Below, piece after piece: positions 8,916-16,772 of a stretch of 56,052 bases of DNA (position 1 is the first letter of the stretch; each line of letters opens with the position of its first letter). Origin of the DNA: Collinsella sp. Lineage in GTDB: Bacteria > Actinomycetota > Coriobacteriia > Coriobacteriales > Coriobacteriaceae. The stretch spans positions 1-56,052 of the forward strand of contig DXLX01000004.1 of NCBI GenBank assembly GCA_019414515.1. Reading direction: 5' to 3'. Both the position numbers and the translations under genes were made by a program. Under the pieces are notes generated by a model. The model saw nothing but the letters and a program-made list of their open reading frames with translations, was not told the origin of the DNA and did not search any database.

Positions 8916-8974
8916 TCCATTGCATTATGCAATCAAATACTGTGTTTTACATCAAACCATCGATGAACGGTAGC

Positions 8975-10252
8975 TTAGGCGCTGTACTTGTTTGCCTCGC
9001 CGAAGGTGCCGGCCTCGACAATCCAGCCGTCCTTCATGATGACGTCCATGTTGTCGGTGTTGAGCACGTGGATGTCGGCGGCGACGTCACCGTTGACGAC
9101 CAGCAGGTCGGCGCACTTGCCGGCCTCGATGGAACCGGTCTCGTCCTCGATATGGCACATCTTGGCACCGTTGAGGGTAGCGCAGGTGATGGTCTCGACC
9201 GGGGTGAAGCCGATCTTGTCGACGAACTCGTACATCTCCTCGATGGAGCAGGTGCCGTACGGGGTGACGAAGGAGAAGGAGTCGGAGCCGATCGTCATGA
9301 CGACGCCGCGCTTCTTGGCCTCGCGCAGGCAGTCGTAGTTGCGCTGCAGCTCCTTCTCGACCAGGGTGCCCTCGTACTTGTCGTGCAGCTCGGGGACGTA
9401 GACGGGCGGATAGGTGGCGTACCAGGTGGGCAGGAAGGCAATCGTCGGAGTGAAGAAGGTGCCCTGCTCGGCCATGAGGTCCATGGTGCGCTCATCGATA
9501 TCGAAGCCGTGAATCAACTGCTCGCAGCCAAAGCGAACGGAATCGTAGGCAGCGGCGTGGTTGTTGTAGCAGTGGCTCCACACGGGGATGCCAACCATCT
9601 TTGCCTCTTCGACCACGGCCTGAATCTCCTCGGAGCAGTAGTGCTGGTCGCGGCCGGAGTCCCAGCGCCAGATGCCGCCACCGGTAGCCCAGATCTTGAT
9701 GGCATCGGGGTTCTCGCGCAGGCGGCGACGGACGGCCTTGCGCAGATCCCAAGGACCGTCGACCTGATCGCCCCAGGGGTGCGATTCCTTGTTGAGCTCC
9801 TGGCTGCAGTGATGCGAGTCACCGTGGCCGGCAACGCGGCAGAAGCCGAGGCCGGTGGCCAGAACGCGCGGGCCCTTGAAGACGCCCTTGTCGATGCAGT
9901 CGCGGATCTGGATACCAAAGCGGCCGATCTCGCAGACGGTGGTGAGACCGTGGGTGAGGCAGTCGTAGGCCTGCTTGACGGCGACGGCCTGCTTCTCGAG
10001 GAGCGGCTGCATGACCCAGTCGGTGTCATCGTCGGTCAGGTTGCCCGAGAAGTGCAGGTGGGTGTCGATCAGGCCGGGAAGGACGGTCTTGCCGGCGGCG
10101 TCGATAACCTCAACGCCCTCGGGAAGGTCCTGCATGGCACCGGCGTACTCGATCTTGCCGTTGTCGTCGACGAGAACGAGGGAGTTCTCGACCGGCTCGG
10201 CACCGGTACCGTCGATGAGCTTACCGCCAACGATTGCATACTTAGTGGACAT
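8975..10252 (-). CDS. Metal-dependent amidohydrolase, imidazolonepropionase-like
   Basis: This 425-residue enzyme belongs to the amidohydrolase superfamily. It has the first metal motif in GLIDTHLHF (about 62), further His in WSHCYNN and LIHGFDID, and the catalytic Asp in TIGSDSFSF. The last 60 residues return to the beta-sandwich of the first 50, as in imidazolonepropionase/prolidase-like members. The substrate is probably a cyclic amide or a dipeptide. It follows the amino-acid permease gene by 131 bases on the same strand, so it may act on what the permease imports (inference). AGGAGG lies 4 nt before the ATG. A terminator follows. Confidence 0.88.
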   Translation of the reverse strand: MSTKYAIVGGKLIDGTGAEPVENSLVLVDDNGKIEYAGAMQDLPEGVEVIDAAGKTVLPGLIDTHLHFSGNLTDDDTDWVMQPLLEKQAVAVKQAYDCLTHGLTTVCEIGRFGIQIRDCIDKGVFKGPRVLATGLGFCRVAGHGDSHHCSQELNKESHPWGDQVDGPWDLRKAVRRRLRENPDAIKIWATGGGIWRWDSGRDQHYCSEEIQAVVEEAKMVGIPVWSHCYNNHAAAYDSVRFGCEQLIHGFDIDERTMDLMAEQGTFFTPTIAFLPTWYATYPPVYVPELHDKYEGTLVEKELQRNYDCLREAKKRGVVMTIGSDSFSFVTPYGTCSIEEMYEFVDKIGFTPVETITCATLNGAKMCHIEDETGSIEAGKCADLLVVNGDVAADIHVLNTDNMDVIMKDGWIVEAGTFGEANKYSA

Positions 10253-10325
10253 GGTTCCTCCTTATGGATCCATATAGTGGGCGAGGCCGTGTTGGGTTAA
10301 GGCCTCACAAAGCTACCCAAGTGGT

Positions 10326-10377
10326 GCCGGGTTCGGTGCGCGGGAGAGAGGGTCCCGCGCACCCGATCCGCCCCGGC
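10326..10377 (-). other. Long GC-rich stem-loop between permease and amidohydrolase
   Basis: GGTGCGCGGGA (10335-10345) is the exact reverse complement of TCCCGCGCACC (10353-10363). An outer GCCGG/CCGGC pairing extends it. No U-tract follows on the minus strand, so it is not a standard terminator; it may protect or attenuate the two-gene transcript. A second small hairpin with GAGGCC/GGCCTC arms lies at about 10282-10307. Confidence 0.6.
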
Positions 10378-10383
10378 TAGGCG

Positions 10384-11835
10384 CTACTTTTTGCGGGAAT
10401 TGGTGAAAGCCATGAGGGCCAGGCCAATAGCCAACCAGCCAATCACGATGCTCCACTCCACCATGTTGAGGGAGGCGGGAGAGAACGGAATCACGAGCAG
10501 GCCGATGATAATGGCGCAGGCAGCGATAGCGAGGCCGATGCCAAACTTGCCGCCGGGCACCTCGTAGGGACGAGGCAGGTCGGGCTCGGTGAAGCGCATG
10601 CGCAGGCAGGCGAGGGCGACCATGCCGCAGGAGAAGATGAAGGCGAGGGCCGACACGTTGGTCAGGGGGATGAGCATGTTCTTGCCCAGGAACGGACCGA
10701 CGACGGTGATGACGCCCAGGACGACGCAGGCGAGCTTGGGAGCGCCGGACTTGGGGTCGACCTCGGCGAACTTCTCGGGCAGTTGGCCCTTGCGGCCCAT
10801 GGCGAGCATGATGCGGCTCGTGGCGCCATAGAAGGAGTTCATCGGGCCCATGGGTCCAAGCGTGGCGATGACGAGCATGGCCAGGTACAGGAGCATGTTG
10901 ATGCCCTTGAGGCAGGCAAGCGCGGGAACCGGGCTCTTAACAAACTCATGCCAGTCGAGGATGGTGCCGAACGAGTAGATGCAGACCATGTAGAAGCCGC
11001 CGGCGGCCAGCAGGGCCAAGGAGATGATCTTGCCGAACTTGTTCCAGTTGAGGCCCTCAGCTGCTTCCTCAGCCTGCTGAGGAATGGTGTCGAAACCGGC
11101 GTAGAAGAACGGAGTTAGAACCAGGACCGACACGATGCCGGCGAACAGGCTGGTGCTTTCGGTAGCGGCCTTGCCGCCGCCAGCGCCGCTGACCTGGGAG
11201 AATACGGGCATGGCGTTGTCCGGCGAGCCGGTGAACAGCGAGACGCCCATGGCGAGCAGCATGCCGCAGAGCAGGGCCTTGGTCAGGAAGGCCTGGAGCT
11301 TGGCGGCCGAGCTGGCACCGCGGAAGTTGAGGAAGATGACGTAGACCGCAAAGCCGAGCGCGATCAGCGTCGGGAACAGGTAAACGTCGGCGCCTAGGAT
11401 GGTGTAGAGCTTGACGGCGCGCAGCCACTCAAGACCGGGCAGGCTACCGAACATCTCGGACACGAGGGTCGAGATGGCGATGGCCTCCCACGGGCACAGG
11501 ATTCCGTTGCCCAGGGCCAGGAGCCAACCGGTGATGTAGCTCAGCGTACGGCCAAAGCTACGATCGACATACTCGACGATGCCGCCCGAGATGGGGATAG
11601 CAGCCGTGAGCTCACCGAAAACAGCTCCGACGGGCACGAGAAAGATTGCACCCAAGAGGAATGCGATCATAGCGGGAACGGGACCGCCGCCCACGACCAT
11701 CCAGTCGCCGACCTGCAGAACCCAGCCAGTTCCGATGATGGCACCGAAACCGATGGTGAAGAAGTTCCAGAGCGAAAGCGTTTTCTTCATGCCGCCGTTA
11801 CCTTCGACTGCAACTTCTGCGTTCTTGTCCGCCAT
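10384..11835 (-). CDS. APC-superfamily amino acid permease
   Basis: This 483-residue integral membrane protein has about 12 membrane segments and the APC signature GAIIGTGW in the first one. A cytoplasmic charged tail precedes it, and short Lys/Arg stretches follow the last segment. The superfamily moves amino acids or amines by proton symport or exchange; the substrate cannot be read. AGGAGG lies 6 nt before the ATG. The leader upstream contains two hairpins (about 11854-11907). It is probably co-transcribed with the amidohydrolase gene. Confidence 0.9.
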   Translation of the reverse strand: MADKNAEVAVEGNGGMKKTLSLWNFFTIGFGAIIGTGWVLQVGDWMVVGGGPVPAMIAFLLGAIFLVPVGAVFGELTAAIPISGGIVEYVDRSFGRTLSYITGWLLALGNGILCPWEAIAISTLVSEMFGSLPGLEWLRAVKLYTILGADVYLFPTLIALGFAVYVIFLNFRGASSAAKLQAFLTKALLCGMLLAMGVSLFTGSPDNAMPVFSQVSGAGGGKAATESTSLFAGIVSVLVLTPFFYAGFDTIPQQAEEAAEGLNWNKFGKIISLALLAAGGFYMVCIYSFGTILDWHEFVKSPVPALACLKGINMLLYLAMLVIATLGPMGPMNSFYGATSRIMLAMGRKGQLPEKFAEVDPKSGAPKLACVVLGVITVVGPFLGKNMLIPLTNVSALAFIFSCGMVALACLRMRFTEPDLPRPYEVPGGKFGIGLAIAACAIIIGLLVIPFSPASLNMVEWSIVIGWLAIGLALMAFTNSRKK

Positions 11836-12196
11836 TGTTCCCCTCCTTTCCTTATTGACGCCTCTTTGGCGTCACCCCTTGCGCGGTCTGTTTTGCCGCG
11901 CGCTTTTATTTCATGGCTTTAAGATACGGCCTTGGCACAGCAGCGCCGCTTGTGGCTCGACCGAAGGCAGAACTGCAAAACGAGCGGCGCCGTTTTTGGG
12001 ACGAACGGCACGGTTTGCCGCTCATTGTTGTCGCCCGTCCGACGGGCGTACGCTCATCGGACGCATAGAGAGATGTTTTTGAGGCCGTGTGTTTTGCGCC
12101 TTTCGTACCGTTTACCGAGCTTTTGACGCGCGGACCCATTTGTTGCACATCTTTTTTGTAGGATAGACAGGTTATACATGAGACAAGGCGGTACGA
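11836..12196. other. Intergenic leader with several hairpins
   Basis: This 361-base gap lies between divergent genes. Near the permease start are a TGACGCC/GGCGTCA hairpin (about 11854-11873) and a GCGCGG/CCGCGC hairpin (about 11881-11903). Further right is GCCCGTC/GACGGGC (about 12027-12042). A longer complementary pair, GCGGC ... GCCGC, flanks 11985-12020. I see no convincing gene here. Promoters for both flanking genes must lie here, but no strong -35/-10 pair stands out. Confidence 0.5.
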
Positions 12197-13231
12197 ATGG
12201 CATACGGATACAACGACGGTGATCAACGGCGACAAAGCGTTCGCCTTGCTGGCCGCACCACGCCGACGCCCAGAAGTGCCACGAGCAGCAATCCGCAACG
12301 CCCTCAAGAGCAACCCAGGCCTTCGTCTCGGCAGCAGACAAACAGAACACGGCAGAGTGGCCGTCCGAGCACGGGCACAAGCGCACAGCAAGATAGCCGC
12401 TTGGGCGCGCGCACTCGACAGCGCCAAGCCGAGGTTCCGCAACTGCGCCGCAACGGCGCACGTCAGCCCGGCAGCCATATCAACCGCTTCTTTTCGCATC
12501 CCCAAGGCGGACGCGACGGCAAGCCCTACCGCTCGACATCGTACGTGAATGCCCCCGCCCTGCCGGCTCGTCGGCTTTGCCTCGCACTGTGCTCTATCCT
12601 CATCTGTCTGGTCTTTGTGCTTATGAGCTCCTGTATGTCCCACGGCTCGGCCGGTCTCGAGCCCACCGCCGAGGACAAGCTGCTCAAGGCCCCCGTCGCG
12701 CCCGGTTATTCTTTCGCCTTTTCGACCCCGCGCTCGCAATGGCAAGCCGGCACGATGCCCCATATCTATCAGATCGACCCTGCATGGTCGGAGCTGCCTT
12801 ACGCCGGCGGTACCATCCGCCAAAATGCCTGCGGGCCTACGTGCCTCACCATGGTCTATATCTTTAAGACGGGACGCACCGATATGACCCCCGTCAATAT
12901 GTGCGCGCTTTCCGAGGCAGGCAATTACGCCCCCACCGGTGCAACCGAATGGTCGTTTATGACGAGCGGTGCGTGGCAGTTGGGACTTAACGGAACGGAG
13001 CTTCATAACAATCGCGACTCGATGACTCAGGCGCTGCGTTCGGGAGCGCCCGTCATCGCCGCCGTTCGGCCGGGCACCTTTACCAACGTGGGCCACTACA
13101 TTGTACTTTACGGTATTGACGACGCCGACCAGATTGAAGTCTTCGATCCCAACTCGGCCAGCCGCAGCGCCCGCCGCTGGGGCGTCGTAGAGGTCCTCAA
13201 CGAAGTCGAAGCCATGTGGGCCTACTACTAG
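12197..13231 (+). CDS. Membrane-anchored C39-like cysteine peptidase domain protein
   Basis: This 344-residue protein has three parts. Residues 1-120 are low-complexity and rich in Arg, Gln, Pro and Ser. Residues about 125-147 form one transmembrane helix (LCLALCSILICLVFVLMSS). The rest is a C39_2-type papain-like domain with the presumed catalytic Cys in NACGPTCLTMV, the His in VGHYIVLYGID, and an Asp/Asn in VFDPNSAS. With a basic N-terminus inside, the catalytic domain should face outward. Substrate unknown. The Shine-Dalgarno is weak (aggcgg). It stands alone between divergent and convergent genes. Confidence 0.75.
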   Translation: MAYGYNDGDQRRQSVRLAGRTTPTPRSATSSNPQRPQEQPRPSSRQQTNRTRQSGRPSTGTSAQQDSRLGARTRQRQAEVPQLRRNGARQPGSHINRFFSHPQGGRDGKPYRSTSYVNAPALPARRLCLALCSILICLVFVLMSSCMSHGSAGLEPTAEDKLLKAPVAPGYSFAFSTPRSQWQAGTMPHIYQIDPAWSELPYAGGTIRQNACGPTCLTMVYIFKTGRTDMTPVNMCALSEAGNYAPTGATEWSFMTSGAWQLGLNGTELHNNRDSMTQALRSGAPVIAAVRPGTFTNVGHYIVLYGIDDADQIEVFDPNSASRSARRWGVVEVLNEVEAMWAYY

Positions 13232-13243
13232 TCATCGGGCACT

Positions 13244-13297
13244 CATTGGGGACAGACTTAAATGAGTGGTCCTACTCATTTAAGTCTGTCCCCAATG
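13244..13297. repeat. Perfect 24-bp inverted repeat (REP-like)
   Basis: The arms 13244-13267 and 13274-13297 are exact reverse complements with a 6-nt loop. The core word is GGGGACAGACTTAAATGAG. It begins 12 bases after the stop of the C39-like gene and may end its transcript. However, there is no U-tract, and arm perfection of this length is more typical of REP/REPIN-type mobile palindromes. Confidence 0.85.
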
Positions 13298-13309
13298 ACC
13301 ACCGATAGC

Positions 13310-13342
13310 AAAAGCCCCGCAGTCGGAGCGGACTGCGGGGCT
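13310..13342 (-). terminator. Terminator of the arc operon
   Basis: A perfect 12-bp stem (13313-13324 with 13331-13342, core AGCCCCGCAG) and a 6-nt loop are followed on the minus strand by UUUU. It ends the carrier-arcA-arcB-arcC1 transcript. The same hairpin, with one compensating base-pair change (T-A to C-G), follows arcC2. Confidence 0.85.
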
Positions 13343-13407
13343 CATGAAGAGAGGCTAGTTTGTGGGCGCTTTGCCTGGCACCCACGAGAGATGCAACAGA
13401 GTAGAGA

Positions 13408-14370
13408 CTACTCGTGGATGCGGGTACCGGAGAGGCCGGCCATGGTCTCGGCGGCCTTGTCCAGAGCACCGATGATGCAGGTGCGGCCCTTGCGGGAACG
13501 GGCGAACTTGATGGCAGCGCGGACCTTGGGCTCCATTGAACCCTTGCCGAACTGACCCTCGTCGGCCAGGCGCTCGGCCTCGTCGGCGGTGAGCTCCTCG
13601 AGCTCCTCCTGGTTGGGCTTGCCAAAGTTGATGGCGACATGCTCAACGGCGGTCAGCAGGAACAGAACGTCAGCATCGCAGTCCTCGGCCAGCAGCTCGC
13701 CGCCCAGGTCCTTGTCGATGACGGCGGGAACGCCCTTGTAGCAGCCCTTGTTCTCGTAGTCGCGGACGACGGGGATGCCGCCGCCACCGCAGGCGATGAC
13801 GATGAACTCGTTGTCGAGAAGGTTGAGGATGGAGTCGGCCTCGACGATCTTCTTGGGATCGGGGGAAGCGACGACGCGACGCCAGCCGCGGCCGGAATCC
13901 TCGACGAAGACCTTGGAGGGATCCTCGGCCATGAACTCCTTGGCCTGCTCCTCGGTATAGAAGGGGCCGATCGGCTTGGTCGGGTTCTTGAACGCGGGAT
14001 CGTCGGGGTCGCACTCAATCTGGGTGACGACGGTGGCGGCGTGCCAACGCTTATAGCGCTTGTGCATCTCGCGGCCGATGCCCTGCTGCAGGTGATAACC
14101 AATGTAGCCCTGGGACATGGCGCCGCACTCGGGCAGCGGCATCTCGGGGGTGCCGATGGCGTCGTGGGCAGCGGCGAAGGCGTTCTGGATCATGCCGACC
14201 TGCGGGCCGTTGCCGTGGGTGATGATGATCTCGTTACCCTGCTCGATCAGGCCGAGAAGAGCGTGAGCGGTGTTGCTCACGGCCTCGATCTGCTCAACGG
14301 GGTTGTTGCCGAGGGCGTTGCCGCCAAGGGCGACGACAATACGATCGGGCTTTCCGTACGGTTTACTCAT
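13408..14370 (-). CDS. arcC: Carbamate kinase, copy 1
   Basis: This 320-residue amino-acid-kinase-fold enzyme converts carbamoyl phosphate plus ADP to ATP, CO2 and ammonia, the energy-yielding step of arginine fermentation. The N-terminal VVALGGNAL and GNEIIITHGNGPQVG motifs and VDKDLGGELLA-like core (here VIDKDLGGELLAE) are typical, and the length is normal. It is the last gene of the operon, 23 bases after the arcB stop. From residue 7 to the end it is identical in protein sequence to the copy at 20536-21498, while the DNA differs at 27 silent sites. Only residues 2-6 differ in coding, marking the edge of the duplicated segment. Confidence 0.96.
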   Translation of the reverse strand: MSKPYGKPDRIVVALGGNALGNNPVEQIEAVSNTAHALLGLIEQGNEIIITHGNGPQVGMIQNAFAAAHDAIGTPEMPLPECGAMSQGYIGYHLQQGIGREMHKRYKRWHAATVVTQIECDPDDPAFKNPTKPIGPFYTEEQAKEFMAEDPSKVFVEDSGRGWRRVVASPDPKKIVEADSILNLLDNEFIVIACGGGGIPVVRDYENKGCYKGVPAVIDKDLGGELLAEDCDADVLFLLTAVEHVAINFGKPNQEELEELTADEAERLADEGQFGKGSMEPKVRAAIKFARSRKGRTCIIGALDKAAETMAGLSGTRIHE

Positions 14371-14393
14371 AGTGTTCGTTCACTTCCCAGCTA

Positions 14394-15401
14394 CTAGCGA
14401 AGCGTCGCGTACATCATGGCCTTAATGGTATGCATGCGGTTCTCGGCCTCCTGGAACACGCGAGACTGCGCGCTCTCAAAGACCTCGTCGGAAACCTCCA
14501 TCTCGGTCACGCCGAACTTCTCGGCAATCTCGGCGCCGATGGTGGTCTGCGTATCGTGGAAGCTCGGCAGGCAGTGCATAAAGATGGCGCCGGGGTTTGC
14601 CTTGGCCATGACCTCGGGCGTTACTCGATAGGGAGAGAGAAGATCGATTCGGCTCTTCCACAGCTCCTCAGCCTGGCCCATACCGACCCAAACGTCCGTA
14701 TAGATCACGTCTGCATCCTTGACGCCCTCGTCGATATCCTCAGTGAGCTGGATCGTGCAGCCATTCTGAGCGGCGATCTCCTGGCAGCGCTCAAGAAGCT
14801 CGGGATCGAAGTGCGTGGCGCCCTCGACATCGCCCTTGGGTCCGCAGGAGCAGAAGTTAATGCCGAGCTTGGCGCAGATAACCATCAGGGAGTCGCTGAC
14901 GTTGCCCTGCTCCTTGCCCATGTAAGTGAGCTTCATGCCGCGCGTGTCGCCGAACTCCTCACGCATGGTGAGAATATCGGCAAGAGCCTGGGTGGGATGG
15001 TACTCGTTCGTCAGGCCGTTCCAAACGGGAACGCCGGCCTTGGCGGCAAGCTCCTCGACAATAGACTGATCGGAGCCGCGATACTCGATGCCGTCATACA
15101 TACGACCGAGTACGCGGGCGGTATCCTCAATGGACTCTTTCTTGCCCATCTGCGACGAGCCGGGGTCGAGGTAGGTCACGCCCATACCCAAGTCCATACC
15201 GCCGATCTCGAAGGCGCAGCGCGTGCGCGTGGAGGTCTTCTCAAACAGCAGGACAATGTTCTTGCCCTCGAGAAAGCGGTGCGGATAACCGGCGCGCTTC
15301 ATATCCTTGAAGTTCTTTGAGAGGTCGAGCATGTACTCGATTTCCTCGGACGTAAAGTCAAGCAGGGTAAGAACGCTTCGACCAGAAAGATTAAGAGCCA
15401 T
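14394..15401 (-). CDS. arcB: Ornithine carbamoyltransferase (catabolic)
   Basis: This 335-residue enzyme splits citrulline with phosphate into ornithine and carbamoyl phosphate. The carbamoyl-phosphate loop STRTR, the HPTQ motif and the ornithine-site HCLP motif are all intact. The frame is open further upstream, but the ATG at 15401, with AAAGG about 9 nt before it, starts the conserved MALNLSGRSVL. It lies between arcA and arcC1. The arcA-arcB gap of 85 bases contains a GGGCGGCG/CGCCGCCC hairpin (about 15441-15468) without a U-tract, perhaps an RNA processing or stability element. Confidence 0.96.
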   Translation of the reverse strand: MALNLSGRSVLTLLDFTSEEIEYMLDLSKNFKDMKRAGYPHRFLEGKNIVLLFEKTSTRTRCAFEIGGMDLGMGVTYLDPGSSQMGKKESIEDTARVLGRMYDGIEYRGSDQSIVEELAAKAGVPVWNGLTNEYHPTQALADILTMREEFGDTRGMKLTYMGKEQGNVSDSLMVICAKLGINFCSCGPKGDVEGATHFDPELLERCQEIAAQNGCTIQLTEDIDEGVKDADVIYTDVWVGMGQAEELWKSRIDLLSPYRVTPEVMAKANPGAIFMHCLPSFHDTQTTIGAEIAEKFGVTEMEVSDEVFESAQSRVFQEAENRMHTIKAMMYATLR

Positions 15402-15486
15402 GATTTGAGTCCTTTCGGTTGTTGGAACACACAAGGGGGATGGGCGGCGCGGACGCACGCACGCCGCCCAGATACGCTAACGCTGA

Positions 15487-16731
15487 CTAGATTTCCTCAC
15501 GCCAGAACGGCATGGTCATGCAACGCGGGCCGCCGCGACCGCGAGAAAGCTCCTCGGAGGGGGCGACGAGCAGCTCGACGCCGGCCTTGTAAAGAGCATC
15601 GTTAGTGACAACGTTGCGCTCATATACGCAGACCTTGCCCGGCGCGACCGCAAGAGTGTTGGAACCATCGTTCCACTGCTCACGAGAAGCCTCGATCGGG
15701 TCGCCACCACCGCACTCAATCATGGTGATGTGGTCCATACCCGTCGCAAGCTCGAGGATATGCTGCAAGGTGCCCTCGAGTTCCTCGATACGCACCTCCC
15801 CCTCCGTATCGCCCTTGGTCAGGCGGTAGGCACGAAGCGTCTGGTAGATGCCGGGATAAACCGTGAACTTATCGCGATCGACCTGCGTGCAAACGGTGTC
15901 GAGATGCATGTAGGCATAGCCGTGCGGAATCTTGATGGCATAGATGTTCTCGATTTCGGCCTCATCAGAACCCCAGAACATATTCTTGGCGAGCTCATCG
16001 ATGGCCGCAGTCTGGGTACGCTCGGAAATACCGATGGCGAGCGTCTTGGCGTTGATGTTGAGGATATCGCCGCCCTCGATATGCCACTCGCTGTTGTGGT
16101 CGTACCAGATGGGGCTACCGGCGTAATCGGGATGGTTGCGGAGCACCGTTTCGTAGAAGATAACCTCGCGGTTGCGCTGATTCCAGTACATGCGGTTCAT
16201 GGTAGCGCCCTTGCCCACGACGGCCAGGGGGTCACGGGAGAAATACGAGGCGGGCATGGGGAAGAGGACCATGTCGTCGCCCTTCAGCTCGTCGCCGTCC
16301 AGGCTGGCAAGAGAGCCGCCGACATGCGGGATCTCGAGGTCGCGCACATACAGTCCGCCCATAGCCGTAAGGACAAACTCCTTGTTGTCCTTGATGGAAT
16401 CGAGCTTCTCGACAACCGCCTGGCGAAGAGCAGCGTTCTTGATACCCGACTCGTCCATGAACTTTCCCATGAACTGAGCACGCGCGCCCTCGACCTTATC
16501 GAACGTCTCGGCAACCAGGTCTTCCATATAGACGACCTCGGCACCAGCGCCGCGAAGAAGGTCGGTAAACTGATCGTGCTCCTTCTGGGCATAGTCCAAA
16601 TAGAACGCGTCGTGAATCCAGACGCGGTCGAAATCCTCCGCCTTCATGTTTACAAGATCCATACCGGGGCGATGGACGCATACCTTCTTAAGGGCGCCAA
16701 TCTCGCTATGAACGTTCAGTCCTTTGTTCAT
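15487..16731 (-). CDS. arcA: Arginine deiminase
   Basis: This 414-residue guanidino-modifying enzyme turns arginine into citrulline and ammonia. The active-site elements of the family are present: FSRDP, EGGD, MHLDT and the catalytic Cys in GGPRCMTMP near the C-terminus. A strong AAAGAAGG ribosome site precedes the ATG. It lies between the carrier gene and arcB, giving a carrier-arcA-arcB-arcC order. A second, clearly different deiminase is encoded at 18487-19737 on the other strand. Confidence 0.96.
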   Translation of the reverse strand: MNKGLNVHSEIGALKKVCVHRPGMDLVNMKAEDFDRVWIHDAFYLDYAQKEHDQFTDLLRGAGAEVVYMEDLVAETFDKVEGARAQFMGKFMDESGIKNAALRQAVVEKLDSIKDNKEFVLTAMGGLYVRDLEIPHVGGSLASLDGDELKGDDMVLFPMPASYFSRDPLAVVGKGATMNRMYWNQRNREVIFYETVLRNHPDYAGSPIWYDHNSEWHIEGGDILNINAKTLAIGISERTQTAAIDELAKNMFWGSDEAEIENIYAIKIPHGYAYMHLDTVCTQVDRDKFTVYPGIYQTLRAYRLTKGDTEGEVRIEELEGTLQHILELATGMDHITMIECGGGDPIEASREQWNDGSNTLAVAPGKVCVYERNVVTNDALYKAGVELLVAPSEELSRGRGGPRCMTMPFWREEI

Positions 16732-16772
16732 CTCTATCCTTCTTTCTTACAACTGTATGTAGGGTTTTGCTT

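Noticed and set aside
11906..13096. 396-codon minus-strand frame opposite the C39-like gene
   Set aside because: The plus-strand frame has a transmembrane helix and Cys/His motifs; the minus frame is Arg-rich noise.
15441..15468. Terminator between arcA and arcB
   Set aside because: The stem is strong but no U-tract follows on the transcribed strand, and arcB clearly belongs to the operon.
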